Below, piece by piece: positions 1 through 6,328 of a stretch of DNA of 10,557 bases. Position 1 is the stretch's first letter, and each line of letters starts with the position of its first letter. The position numbers and the translations under genes were made by a program. The stretch lies in contig CAJUGZ010000150.1 in the NCBI GenBank assembly GCA_910585855.1, positions 1 to 10,557 of the forward strand. The letters run 5' to 3'. Source of the DNA: an uncultured Lachnospiraceae bacterium. Lineage in GTDB: Bacteria; Bacillota_A; Clostridia; Lachnospirales; Lachnospiraceae. The notes under the pieces were generated by a model, which saw only the letters and a list, made by a program, of their open reading frames with translations, had not been told where the DNA came from and did no database searches.

Positions 1-80
1 GATGCAGAAGTCTTAGAACTTCTTACTTTTTGGAAACCGGAACAGCAGGATGCCTGAAGGGTTCGCATCTGGCGTCCTCC
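1..80 (-). repeat. Class I variable-arm element, copy A (partial, runs off window start)
   Basis: Read on the minus strand, this stretch opens with GGAGGACGCC (71-80), continues with a 22-nt arm (49-70), then CTGCTGTTCCGG (37-48) and a conserved core up to position 1, where the window cuts it. Apart from the arm it matches copy C (10295-10371) at 54 of 55 positions, but the arm itself matches at only 13 of 22. The core includes a short hairpin, AGAAGT with ACTTCT around a TCTAAG loop. The rest of the element, including the partner arm, would lie before the window. It sits about 80 bp beyond the terminator of the decarboxylase operon, in the same direction as the genes. Function unknown; it may be a structured RNA or a small non-autonomous mobile element. 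Confidence 0.7.
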
Positions 81-157
81 TTGGAAAAAAAGCAAACTCA
101 GAATAACCCTTCCTTTCAAGTTCAACCTCTCCTAATTTCAATGTCCCCCTCCACATC

Positions 158-194
158 AAAAAAATAGCCACACCTTAAAGGTATGACTATTTTT
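158..194 (-). terminator. Intrinsic terminator of the decarboxylase operon
   Basis: On the minus strand a 16-bp stem (179-194 with 160-175, two T-G wobble pairs) closes a 3-nt loop and ends in an uninterrupted run of seven T. It begins 7 nt after the oadA stop codon, as expected for the 3' end of this operon. The opposite strand also has a T run after the stem, so it could work in both directions. Confidence 0.85.
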
Positions 195-201
195 ATCTTA
201 T

Positions 202-1635
202 TTAAACAGGATATGCCTTGTTTACCGTATCTGCTAAAGTAGGATCAACCTTGCTCTGCTGAGCTGCCCGATATTTAAAGAACTCTGTAGCTACCTGCGG
301 GAACAGCGCATAGGAAAGTACATCTTCATCCTGCTGTATCCACTCCGCACATTCCTTACGGAATTTCTCAAGCTCTGGTTCGATCAGATCAGCCGGGCGA
401 CAAGTAATCGGTTTGGTATCTCCAATCGCTTTTTTCTGTACTTCCGGGTTAAACGGTTTTACTGTTTCTCCAAATTCTCCGGCAAGTACTTTTTTCGATT
501 CCTTTGTTACCATCTTATATCGTTCACCCTGCAGTACATTTAATACTGCCTGTGTACCAACAATCTGAGAAGAAGGTGTTACAAGAGGTGGTTCTCCAAA
601 ATCTTTTCGTACACGAGGAATCTCCTCCAATACCTGATAGTATTTGTCTTCCTGTTTTGCTTCTTTTAACTGAGAAACCAGATTTGACAACATACCACCC
701 GGAACCTGATATAGTAAAGTTTTGATATTTACACCCATTACTTTTGGATTTAAAAGTCCGCTCTTTAAAGCTTCTTCCTGCATTGGCCGGAAGTAATCTG
801 CAATTTCAGCCAGCAGATTCTGATCTAATCCTGTATCATAAGGAGAGCCTTTAAATGTTTCTACCATTACTTCTGTAGCCGGTTGAGAAGTTCCCATTGA
901 GAATGGGGACATTGCAGTATCAATAATATCTGCTCCTGCTTCCACTGCCTTTAAATACGTCATGGAAGCCACACCAGAAGTATAGTGTGTATGCATCTGA
1001 ATCGGAAGTTTTGTTCCTGCTTTTAGTGCTTCTACCAATTCAGTAGCCTGATAAGGAACTAAAAGACCTGCCATATCCTTAATACAGATAGAATCTGCAC
1101 CCATATCCTCAATTCTTTTTGCAGTGTCTTTCCAATAATCCAATGTATAAGCTTCTCCTAATGTATAGGAAAGTGCAACCTGAACTTCCTTTTGTCCGTT
1201 TGGATACTTTTTCTTTTCCCGATTTGAAGCCGATACTGCTGTTTTTAAGTTTCGAAGATCATTAAAACAGTCAAAAATACGAATAATATCAATTCCATTA
1301 TACATGGATTTTTCTACAAAATACTCTACTACATCATCTGCATAATGGTTATATCCTAAAATATTCTGTCCACGAAACAGCATCTGCAGTTTTGTGTTTT
1401 TAAATCCTGCTCTTAATTTACGCAGTCTTTCCCAAGGATCTTCTTTTAAGAAACGAAGGGAAGCGTCAAATGTAGCACCACCCCAACATTCTACGGAGTG
1501 ATAACCAACCTTATCCATTTTGTCAATAATCGGCAGCATCTGCTCTGTTGTCATTCTGGTTGCAATCAAAGACTGATGTGCATCACGCAAAACGGTTTCT
1601 GTAATTTTTACCGGTTTTTTTACCTGTCCAGCCAT
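202..1635 (-). CDS. oadA: Oxaloacetate/pyruvate carboxyltransferase alpha subunit (5S type), no fused biotin domain
   Basis: This protein of 477 aa is expected to move a carboxyl group between a 2-oxo acid (oxaloacetate/pyruvate) and carrier-bound biotin. The HMGL-like TIM barrel fills about residues 8-300, with the PYC/OADA conserved region after it. Family metal-site residues are visible: Asp in RDAHQS (about 18), Lys in IKDMAG (about 186, the carbamylated lysine in relatives) and the two His of HTHYTSG (about 215 and 217). It stops before any biotinyl domain, like the 5S subunit of transcarboxylase and unlike longer Klebsiella-type OadA; the biotin protein is encoded separately three genes earlier in the operon. 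I chose the ATG at 1635 because GGAGG (1641-1645) lies 5 nt upstream; an ATG at 1647 would add four residues that include this ribosome site. It is the last gene of the operon. Confidence 0.93.
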   Translation of the reverse strand: MAGQVKKPVKITETVLRDAHQSLIATRMTTEQMLPIIDKMDKVGYHSVECWGGATFDASLRFLKEDPWERLRKLRAGFKNTKLQMLFRGQNILGYNHYADDVVEYFVEKSMYNGIDIIRIFDCFNDLRNLKTAVSASNREKKKYPNGQKEVQVALSYTLGEAYTLDYWKDTAKRIEDMGADSICIKDMAGLLVPYQATELVEALKAGTKLPIQMHTHYTSGVASMTYLKAVEAGADIIDTAMSPFSMGTSQPATEVMVETFKGSPYDTGLDQNLLAEIADYFRPMQEEALKSGLLNPKVMGVNIKTLLYQVPGGMLSNLVSQLKEAKQEDKYYQVLEEIPRVRKDFGEPPLVTPSSQIVGTQAVLNVLQGERYKMVTKESKKVLAGEFGETVKPFNPEVQKKAIGDTKPITCRPADLIEPELEKFRKECAEWIQQDEDVLSYALFPQVATEFFKYRAAQQSKVDPTLADTVNKAYPV

Positions 1636-1702
1636 TTTTTCCTCCATCCTGTCTGTCCACTATTTTTTCAAAAAATTTCATAACAAACCAAAATCTATCC
1701 TT

Positions 1703-2863
1703 TTATTTTACACCAAACATTGCCATAAACGCTCCGGCTGCTACTGCCGTACCAATTACACCGGCTACATTCGGTCCCATTGCATGCATCAGCAAGAAAT
1801 TTGTCGGATCTGCCTGTGCACCGACTTTCTGTGATACACGTGCTGCCATAGGCACAGCAGATACTCCGGCAGAACCAATTAACGGATTGGTCTTTCCACC
1901 GTCTAATTTACACATCAGCTTTCCAAATAAAACTCCGGCTGCTGTACCAACTGCAAACGCAACCAAACCTAAAACTACAATCTTTAATGTGGTTACTTTT
2001 AAAAATGCTTCTGCACTGGTGGTTGCACCTACGGAAGTACCAAGGATAATAACGACAATATACATTAATGCATTGGATGCTGTTTCCGTCAACTGTTTTA
2101 CAACACCAGATTCCCGGAAGAGATTACCAAGCATCAACATTCCTACCAATGGAGCTGTAGAAGGAAGAATCAATACTACTACAATAGTAACAATAATCGG
2201 GAACAAAATCTTTTCCAGCTTTGAAACCGGTCTTAACTGTTCCATTTTAATCTTTCTTTCTTCTTCTGTTGTAAACAGCTTCATAATCGGAGGCTGAATA
2301 ATTGGAACTAATGACATATACGAATATGCTGCTACTGCAATCGGACCCATATATTCCGTCTGCTGCAGCTTTCCTGCAAGAAAAATAGAAGTAGGACCGT
2401 CTGCACCACCGATAATTGAAATGGCAGCGGCTGCCTTATCATTAAATCCAAGAATAATTGCCATTAAATAAGCAGCAAAAATACCAAACTGTGCCGCTGC
2501 ACCCAGCAAAAAACTCTTTGGATTTGCAATCAGCGGTCCAAAATCTGTCATTGCACCTACACCCATAAAAATCAGAGATGGAAGGATACTCCACTCATCA
2601 AGTAAATAAAAATAATGTAATAAACCGCCTACGCCATTTTCCGACTCTTCAATTGTCTTCATAATATCCGGGTATAAATTGACAAGCAACATACCAAAAG
2701 CAATCGGAACCAAAAGAAGCGGTTCATATTCTTTTTTAATTGCCAGATACAGGAAAATGCAAGCAACTACAATCATCAGATAGTTTCCCCAAGTTAAATT
2801 AAAGAACGCTGACTGATGAATGAGGTTTGACATTGTATCTACAATATACTGACCGTAGTTCAT
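1703..2863 (-). CDS. oadB: Sodium-translocating decarboxylase beta subunit
   Basis: OadB is the integral membrane subunit that decarboxylates carboxybiotin and uses the energy to pump Na+ out of the cell. The 386-aa protein is almost entirely hydrophobic helices. It carries recognisable family signatures: GVGAMTDFGPLIANP (about 100-114), the GGADGPTSIF region with its essential Asp (about 152-161), and a C-terminal SAGVSAVPMAARV plus HAMGPNVAGVIGTAVAAG. Length fits the family (about 370-435 aa). The start is the ATG at 2863, 6 nt after AAGGGG (2870-2875); a longer frame from a GTG at 2905 has no ribosome site. It follows the biotin-carrier stop by 45 nt and precedes oadA by 67 nt, with no terminator in either gap. 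Confidence 0.94.
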   Translation of the reverse strand: MNYGQYIVDTMSNLIHQSAFFNLTWGNYLMIVVACIFLYLAIKKEYEPLLLVPIAFGMLLVNLYPDIMKTIEESENGVGGLLHYFYLLDEWSILPSLIFMGVGAMTDFGPLIANPKSFLLGAAAQFGIFAAYLMAIILGFNDKAAAAISIIGGADGPTSIFLAGKLQQTEYMGPIAVAAYSYMSLVPIIQPPIMKLFTTEEERKIKMEQLRPVSKLEKILFPIIVTIVVVLILPSTAPLVGMLMLGNLFRESGVVKQLTETASNALMYIVVIILGTSVGATTSAEAFLKVTTLKIVVLGLVAFAVGTAAGVLFGKLMCKLDGGKTNPLIGSAGVSAVPMAARVSQKVGAQADPTNFLLMHAMGPNVAGVIGTAVAAGAFMAMFGVK

Positions 2864-2908
2864 GTTTGTCCCCTTTCTATGTGTATCCTTTTTGTCTGAT
2901 ACCACACA

Positions 2909-3280
2909 TTAGTTCATAGTAGCTAATACATCGCCCGCTTCTACCTGTCCGCCAACGGCTACATTGACACCTGCAATCGTTCCATCCTGAGGAGCTACGA
3001 TTTCATTTTCCATCTTCATTGCCTCTAATATCAATACCACTTCACCTTTCTTCACTGCCTGCCCTGCATTTGCTTTTACTGCAAGAATCTTACCCGGCAT
3101 AGGAGCCTGAATCTTTACACTGCCTTGTGCCCCTGCAGGAGCGGCTGCCTTTGGTGCTGCTTTTGGAGCAGCCTTCGGTACTGCCTTTGGAGCGGCTGCA
3201 GAAGCTACAGAACCTGCACCACCCTCTTCCACTGTTACATCATATGCTGTTCCGTTTACCGTTATTGTATAATTTTTCAT
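2909..3280 (-). CDS. Biotin carboxyl carrier subunit of decarboxylase/transcarboxylase
   Basis: This 123-aa carrier shuttles CO2 as carboxybiotin between the carboxyltransferases and the membrane pump. It has three parts: a short N-terminal strand region (1-20), a flexible linker (about 21-50) built of repeated PKA/PKAA units and rich in Ala and Pro, and a biotinyl domain (about 53-123) with the EAMKMEN motif. Lys89 is the predicted biotinylation site. Length and layout match the gamma/1.3S-type carriers (MmdC, GcdC) of sodium-pump decarboxylases. AGGAGG (3290-3295) lies 9 nt before the ATG. A biotin ligase (BirA) encoded elsewhere would be needed. The MmdC/GcdC names depend on substrate, which is not settled, so no symbol is given. 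Confidence 0.92.
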   Translation of the reverse strand: MKNYTITVNGTAYDVTVEEGGAGSVASAAAPKAVPKAAPKAAPKAAAPAGAQGSVKIQAPMPGKILAVKANAGQAVKKGEVVLILEAMKMENEIVAPQDGTIAGVNVAVGGQVEAGDVLATMN

Positions 3281-3305
3281 TGAAAATTTCCTCCTAAATT
3301 TTTAC

Positions 3306-3650
3306 TTATTTCCACGCTGACTTTGCAGCACGTTTAATACTTCTTACTTGGAAACCTTCCGAAGAAGTTCCGGCATAGGCCGCAATCGCCGCAGTAATAA
3401 CTGCAACAAGTTCTGTATCATCTACCAATTCTTCCTCTTCTTCTGCCTCCTCAATTACAGGAGCAGGTACAATTGGAGTTGTTTTTATTTCAGCAGTCGG
3501 TTTTTTTGCATCCGCCTGATTGATATATTTAAACAAACTGATAATAAAGGAGATGAAAATCAGAACCAGAAATACCGTTCCCATACCAATCAGTGTATTC
3601 ATCAACGCTTTTCCTGCACTGATTGTACCAGTTGCTACTAACATCATCAT
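3306..3650 (-). CDS. OadG/MmdD-like small membrane subunit of the sodium-pump decarboxylase
   Basis: This 114-aa protein has one N-terminal transmembrane segment (about residues 12-40), an acidic linker with an EEAEEEEE run, and a C-terminal segment ELVAVITAAIAAYAG followed by a basic tail with VRSIKRAAK. This layout is typical of the gamma/delta subunits (OadG, MmdD) that anchor and assemble the carboxyltransferase with OadB; the ITAAIAAY segment points more to the MmdD side. The ATG at 3650 is chosen because AAGGGG (3656-3661) is 5 nt upstream. A GTG at 3656 overlaps that ribosome site and is an unlikely start. It begins just after the tandem TAATAA stops of the preceding carboxyltransferase, suggesting tight co-expression. 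Confidence 0.85.
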   Translation of the reverse strand: MMMLVATGTISAGKALMNTLIGMGTVFLVLIFISFIISLFKYINQADAKKPTAEIKTTPIVPAPVIEEAEEEEELVDDTELVAVITAAIAAYAGTSSEGFQVRSIKRAAKSAWK

Positions 3651-3662
3651 CGTCACCCCTTA

Positions 3663-5120
3663 TTATTTTACACATCCATGCTTTTTCGCTGGACGATCCT
3701 CTCTCTTGGTAAACAACATTTCAAAAGCACCAATTACATACTTTCTGGTATCCTGTGCCTCAATAATATCATCTACATAACCTCTTTTTGCCGCTGCCAC
3801 TGCACTAGACTGAACCGATGCATATTCTACCGCCTTTTCCGATACCAGTGCTCCGACATTCTCTGCTTTTTTCAATTCCTCTGCATACATAATCTTTGCC
3901 GCCTGCGTTGCATCCATCATTCCAATCGAAGCATTTGCCCATGCATATACTACATCCGCTCCAATCGACTTACTGTTCATTGTCAAATAAGCACTGCCAT
4001 AAGCTTCCCCTGTTACTACACTTACCTTTGGAACAGTCGCATTTGCAAAAGCATAAGTCAGCTTAGCTGCTGCTCTGGCAATCGTCTTTTCTTCTGCCAT
4101 CGTAGCACGATATCCCTTTACCTGTACAAATGTAAGAATTGGAATATCAAATGCATCACAAAACTGAACAAAATCCGCTGCCTTCTCACATCCTGCCGTC
4201 GTCAGCACCGGATCAAATTTCTCTGCTTCCTCTCCGTCCTCGCCATAGAGTACACTGCGGTTTGCCACAACTCCCACAGTAGAACCATTCAAACGAATCA
4301 ATGCTGTTACCATTTCTTTGGCATACTGTTTCTTTGTTTCAAATACAAAACTATCATCCGAAAGCATAGACAATACCACAGCCGGATCAGCCGCCGCATT
4401 TTCTAAATCCAAACAGAGCCGATTACAATCATCTGCACATTCACCATAGGACAAATCATCTTCATTATTTGCCGGAAGAATTGTAATTAACTTTCTGATT
4501 TCAGCAAGAATCGAAAGTTCTTCTCCCACTATATCTACCATTCCAGACTGCTCACTGTGGAACTTTGCCGATGCACTGTCTAACTTAGAAACTGAATTTC
4601 CATCAATCGCATTTGGAGAATTTACAAATAACTTTGCATTTTTCTCTTCCATAAAAGTAAAATCCGTCAAAGTCGGAACTATTGCCATTCCACCGCCGCA
4701 AGTTCCAAAAATTGCCGTAATCTGAGGAATCACACCGCTTGCCAAAGTCTGCTGCATATAGACTTCTCCAAATCCGTTTAATGCATCAGTTGCTTCCTGC
4801 AGACGCAAACCTGCACAGTCAATCAAACCAATAATTGGTGCACCGACTTTCAGAGCCATCTGATAAAGATTCACAATCTTCTTTGCATGCATCTCGCCCA
4901 TTGAACCATTCATCACGGTTGCATCTTGGCTATACACATACACAAGATTGCCTTCAATTACACCATAGCCGGTAATTACGCCGTCTGCAGGAGTTTCTTT
5001 CTGCTGCATATTGAAATCCGTGCTTCTTGCCGTAACATATCCGCCTATTTCAACGAAACTATTATCATCAAGTAATGCTTCAATTCTCTTACTTGCTGAT
5101 ACTTGTGCTGTACTACTCAT
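3663..5120 (-). CDS. Divergent MmdA-like acyl-CoA carboxyltransferase subunit
   Basis: This 485-aa protein belongs to the two-domain carboxyltransferase family (MmdA, transcarboxylase 12S, PccB), whose members move a carboxyl group between an acyl-CoA and biotin. Both crotonase-like halves are present (about 10-240 and 250-470), with SGVIPQITAIFGTCGGGMA in the first and GEAYGSAYLTMNSK in the second. It is somewhat short (relatives are about 510-520 aa), and several signatures depart from my recollection of the family: DCAGLRLQE instead of DSGGARIQE, GTCGGGM instead of GPCAGGA, QVKGYRAT where DVPGFLPG is usual, and GEAYGSAY instead of RKAYGGAY. The fold and biotin-operon context support a carboxyltransferase, but the acyl-CoA substrate cannot be named. 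First gene of the operon; GGAGGG (5129-5134) lies 8 nt before the ATG. Confidence 0.85.
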   Translation of the reverse strand: MSSTAQVSASKRIEALLDDNSFVEIGGYVTARSTDFNMQQKETPADGVITGYGVIEGNLVYVYSQDATVMNGSMGEMHAKKIVNLYQMALKVGAPIIGLIDCAGLRLQEATDALNGFGEVYMQQTLASGVIPQITAIFGTCGGGMAIVPTLTDFTFMEEKNAKLFVNSPNAIDGNSVSKLDSASAKFHSEQSGMVDIVGEELSILAEIRKLITILPANNEDDLSYGECADDCNRLCLDLENAAADPAVVLSMLSDDSFVFETKKQYAKEMVTALIRLNGSTVGVVANRSVLYGEDGEEAEKFDPVLTTAGCEKAADFVQFCDAFDIPILTFVQVKGYRATMAEEKTIARAAAKLTYAFANATVPKVSVVTGEAYGSAYLTMNSKSIGADVVYAWANASIGMMDATQAAKIMYAEELKKAENVGALVSEKAVEYASVQSSAVAAAKRGYVDDIIEAQDTRKYVIGAFEMLFTKREDRPAKKHGCVK

Positions 5121-5157
5121 GTTTTCAGCCCTCCATCTTCTTATTGTGACATCTATA

Positions 5158-5184
5158 TATCAGAACCTAAAACAGGTTCTAATA
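5158..5184 (-). promoter_or_regulatory. Inverted repeat in the 5'UTR of the decarboxylase operon
   Basis: The 7-nt arms AGAACCT and AGGTTCT (5162-5168 and 5174-5180) flank a 5-nt spacer. Pairing can extend four more bases on each side with one T-G wobble. The repeat lies downstream of both predicted promoters and about 25 nt upstream of the ribosome site. It could be an operator for a dimeric repressor or a leader hairpin; no T run follows, so it is not a terminator. Confidence 0.45.
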
Positions 5185-5230
5185 ATCCTAACACATTTTT
5201 TAGAATAAAAACAAATTTCTACCGATTTTA

Positions 5231-5259
5231 ATTGTATCGCTTCCCACTGAAAATTTCAA
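5231..5259 (-). promoter_or_regulatory. Proximal sigma-A-type promoter of the decarboxylase operon
   Basis: On the minus strand TTGAAA (5254-5259) and TACAAT (5231-5236) are separated by exactly 17 bp. Initiation near 5224 would give a leader of about 105 nt containing the inverted repeat at 5158-5184. Confidence 0.65.
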
Positions 5260-5305
5260 GTCATATTTTGTTAAATTACTTATAATGTTCGTTTTCAAAT
5301 CATTC

Positions 5306-5334
5306 ATTATACAAAAAACTTCTCTTAATATCAA
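5306..5334 (-). promoter_or_regulatory. Distal sigma-A-type promoter of the decarboxylase operon
   Basis: On the minus strand TTGATA (5329-5334) and a perfect TATAAT (5306-5311) are separated by 17 bp. It lies 75 bp upstream of the second promoter and only 14 bp from the boundary of the structured element at 5348. Confidence 0.65.
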
Positions 5335-5347
5335 AATCGGAAGTCTT

Positions 5348-5493
5348 GACGCCGGAATTGGAAGAGAGGTCTGCTCCGGGCCCGCTCTCGCTTAGCATTT
5401 CCTCGTAGCGGACACTAAGGTGCTAAAATACAGCACCCAAGTGCCGACGGGAAATGATGACCCTGCGCAGACCTCTCTTCCAATTCCGGCTGT
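5348..5493 (+). repeat. Class II variable-arm element, copy D (complete, different core)
   Basis: The element runs from GACGCC (5348-5353) through an 18-nt arm (5354-5371) and TGCTCCGG (5372-5379), then a structured core, the partner arm (5470-5487) and GGCTGT (5488-5493). The perfect inverted repeat, including flanking bases, is 24 nt long (5351-5374 with 5467-5490). The core folds as a compound hairpin: CATTTCC (5396-5402) with GGAAATG (5450-5456), CGG-CACT with AGTGCCG inside it, and GGTGCT (5419-5424) with AGCACC (5432-5437) around a 7-nt loop. Boundary words match the class I copies, but the core does not. It lies upstream of the decarboxylase promoters, opposite to the genes. Its core resembles intergenic repeats I associate with Lachnospiraceae, which I cannot verify here. 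Orientation was assigned by the boundary words. Confidence 0.75.
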
Positions 5494-5572
5494 GCTGTCT
5501 TCCCTATGTACAGTCAACATTTCCATCTGCTCAAACAAAGTGGGACTTCTCACCGCCCGCAGTTTTACATAA

Positions 5573-5969
5573 TGCTATATCTCCTTAATCGGCATACCCG
5601 TATCAAACCATGTAGGCTCACAGATAGCAGCATTTCTGCTTAAATTATATGCCAGTGATACAGTTGTAGAATTAGTTGACAACAGAATCAAAAAAGTTGC
5701 CAAATTAGAACAGAATGATTTAAAAGGACAGAAATATAAATAGGTGATTCGGAATGTTTAGAATAAATATATTAAGGATTTAAAAACCTATCAAAAAGCA
5801 CTTGTTTCTGTAGGAAATTTTGACAAGTCCTATGGCTTTATTTGCAGCAAATCTGATCTAGAACATTAGAATCTATTAGAAATATATCATTTATTAAATA
5901 CAACTAAATTTTTGATTTTTGATTTCTATAACGATAATATAAGACAACAAAAAGTCCCGCTGCCGATTA
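5573..5969 (+). pseudogene. Degraded reading frame with three in-frame TAG codons, unknown product
   Basis: One frame stays readable from 5573 to the edge of the next element, interrupted only by TAG at 5741, 5759 and 5867. A TAA immediately precedes 5573, and there is no in-frame ATG or ribosome site near its start. The translation is protein-like: a stretch reading VELVDNRIKKVAKLEQNDLK is followed by a Lys-rich, helix-prone region and then IYHLLNTTKFLIFDFYNDN. In sequence this AT-rich, far more stops, including TAA and TGA, would be expected in 130 codons if it had never been coding. I do not recognise the family. It is most likely a decayed fragment lacking its N terminus; TAG recoding is a remote alternative. 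It is the only plus-strand coding trace in the window. Confidence 0.4.
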
Positions 5970-6219
5970 ACAGCCAGACGGAGGAAGGTATTTGAAATTG
6001 CAGCGACTTCGTAGAAAAGTTAGAAGGTCTTAGGCTTCTGTTTCAATAGCAGGATTTTTGCACACAACGTGGGCAAAAAAAGGTGCGTGTTTAGCCCGCT
6101 AGCGGGCGAATTGCGCACCGTTCCGTCCGGTTAGATAAACCAAAATACAGAAGCCCTAGACCTTCTTACTTTTCGGAGACCGGAGCAGCAATTTCAAATA
6201 CCTTCCTCCGTCTAGCGTC
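5970..6219 (-). repeat. Class I variable-arm element, copy B (complete)
   Basis: This is the only complete class I copy. On the minus strand it runs GACGCT (6214-6219), arm, CTGCTCCGG, core, partner arm, GGCTGT (5970-5975). The two ends form a perfect 26-bp inverted repeat (6188-6213 with 5976-6001), followed by an imperfect inner palindrome (6148-6187 with 6002-6040), so most of the 250 bp can fold into one long hairpin. The centre holds a stem GGTGCG/CGCACC topped by the perfect palindrome 6094-6107, with conserved side-loop words AATTC and TAAACA, then seven T and a second stem pairing the T run with an A run (6055-6081). TCCGGT and ACCGGA can pair as a further stem. No protein is encoded and no target-site duplication was seen. 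It begins about 110 bp after the dacF stop. Confidence 0.75.
6075..6119 (-). terminator. Terminator-like stem plus T7 inside element B
   Basis: On the minus strand GGTGCG (6114-6119) pairs with CGCACC (6082-6087), enclosing the strong inner hairpin at 6094-6107, and seven T follow directly (6075-6081). It could end transcription from the ABC-cbiB-dacF unit; no other terminator was seen between the dacF stop and here. The internal loop inside the stem makes it less than ideal, and the T run can also pair with a downstream A run, so termination may be conditional. Confidence 0.5.
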
Positions 6220-6325
6220 CGAATCATGACAATATACCTCCCTCAATCTAACGTCCGAATCACAACAATATACCTCTCTCAATCTAACATCCGATTAACA
6301 TCCGAAGCACTACAATCCCTCCCAA
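6198..6325 (-). repeat. 36-nt tandem repeat made of iterated element-B left ends
   Basis: GTCCGAAT at 6217 and 6253 and its variant ATCCGATT at 6289 (plus strand) are exactly 36 nt apart, and the sequence between follows the same period. Read on the minus strand, each unit has the form GATTCGGACGYTAGA followed by a GAGGGAGGTAT-like stretch, which is the left boundary plus arm of element B. The unit nearest the core is the real arm; two further diverged units lie outside it, and a degraded fourth (about 6299-6325) reaches almost to the dacF stop. Units differ by point changes and have no separate spacers, so this is not a CRISPR array. Confidence 0.7.
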
Positions 6326-6328
6326 TAT

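Noticed and set aside
3678..4406. Long plus-strand open frame antisense to the MmdA-like gene
   Set aside because: Cys-, Arg- and Ile-rich composition typical of an antisense shadow; the minus-strand gene is clearly conserved.
5538..5961. Weak inverted repeat (AGTGGGACT and AGTCCCGCT) suggesting insertion-sequence ends around the decayed frame
   Set aside because: Only 8 of 9 positions match, with no extension and no target-site duplication; this is not enough to call an insertion sequence.
5970..6219. Retron or diversity-generating element
   Set aside because: There is no reverse transcriptase in the window and no recognisable msr/msd or template/variable repeat pair; only the presence of inverted arms is similar.
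5348..6219. Integron attC sites
   Set aside because: No RYYYAAC/GTTRRRY core sites at the ends, no integrase and no gene cassettes between the elements.
6198..6325. Possible CRISPR array from 36-nt periodic sequence
   Set aside because: The full 36-nt period is repeat sequence with point changes; there are no unique spacers and no cas genes. The units are iterated ends of element B.
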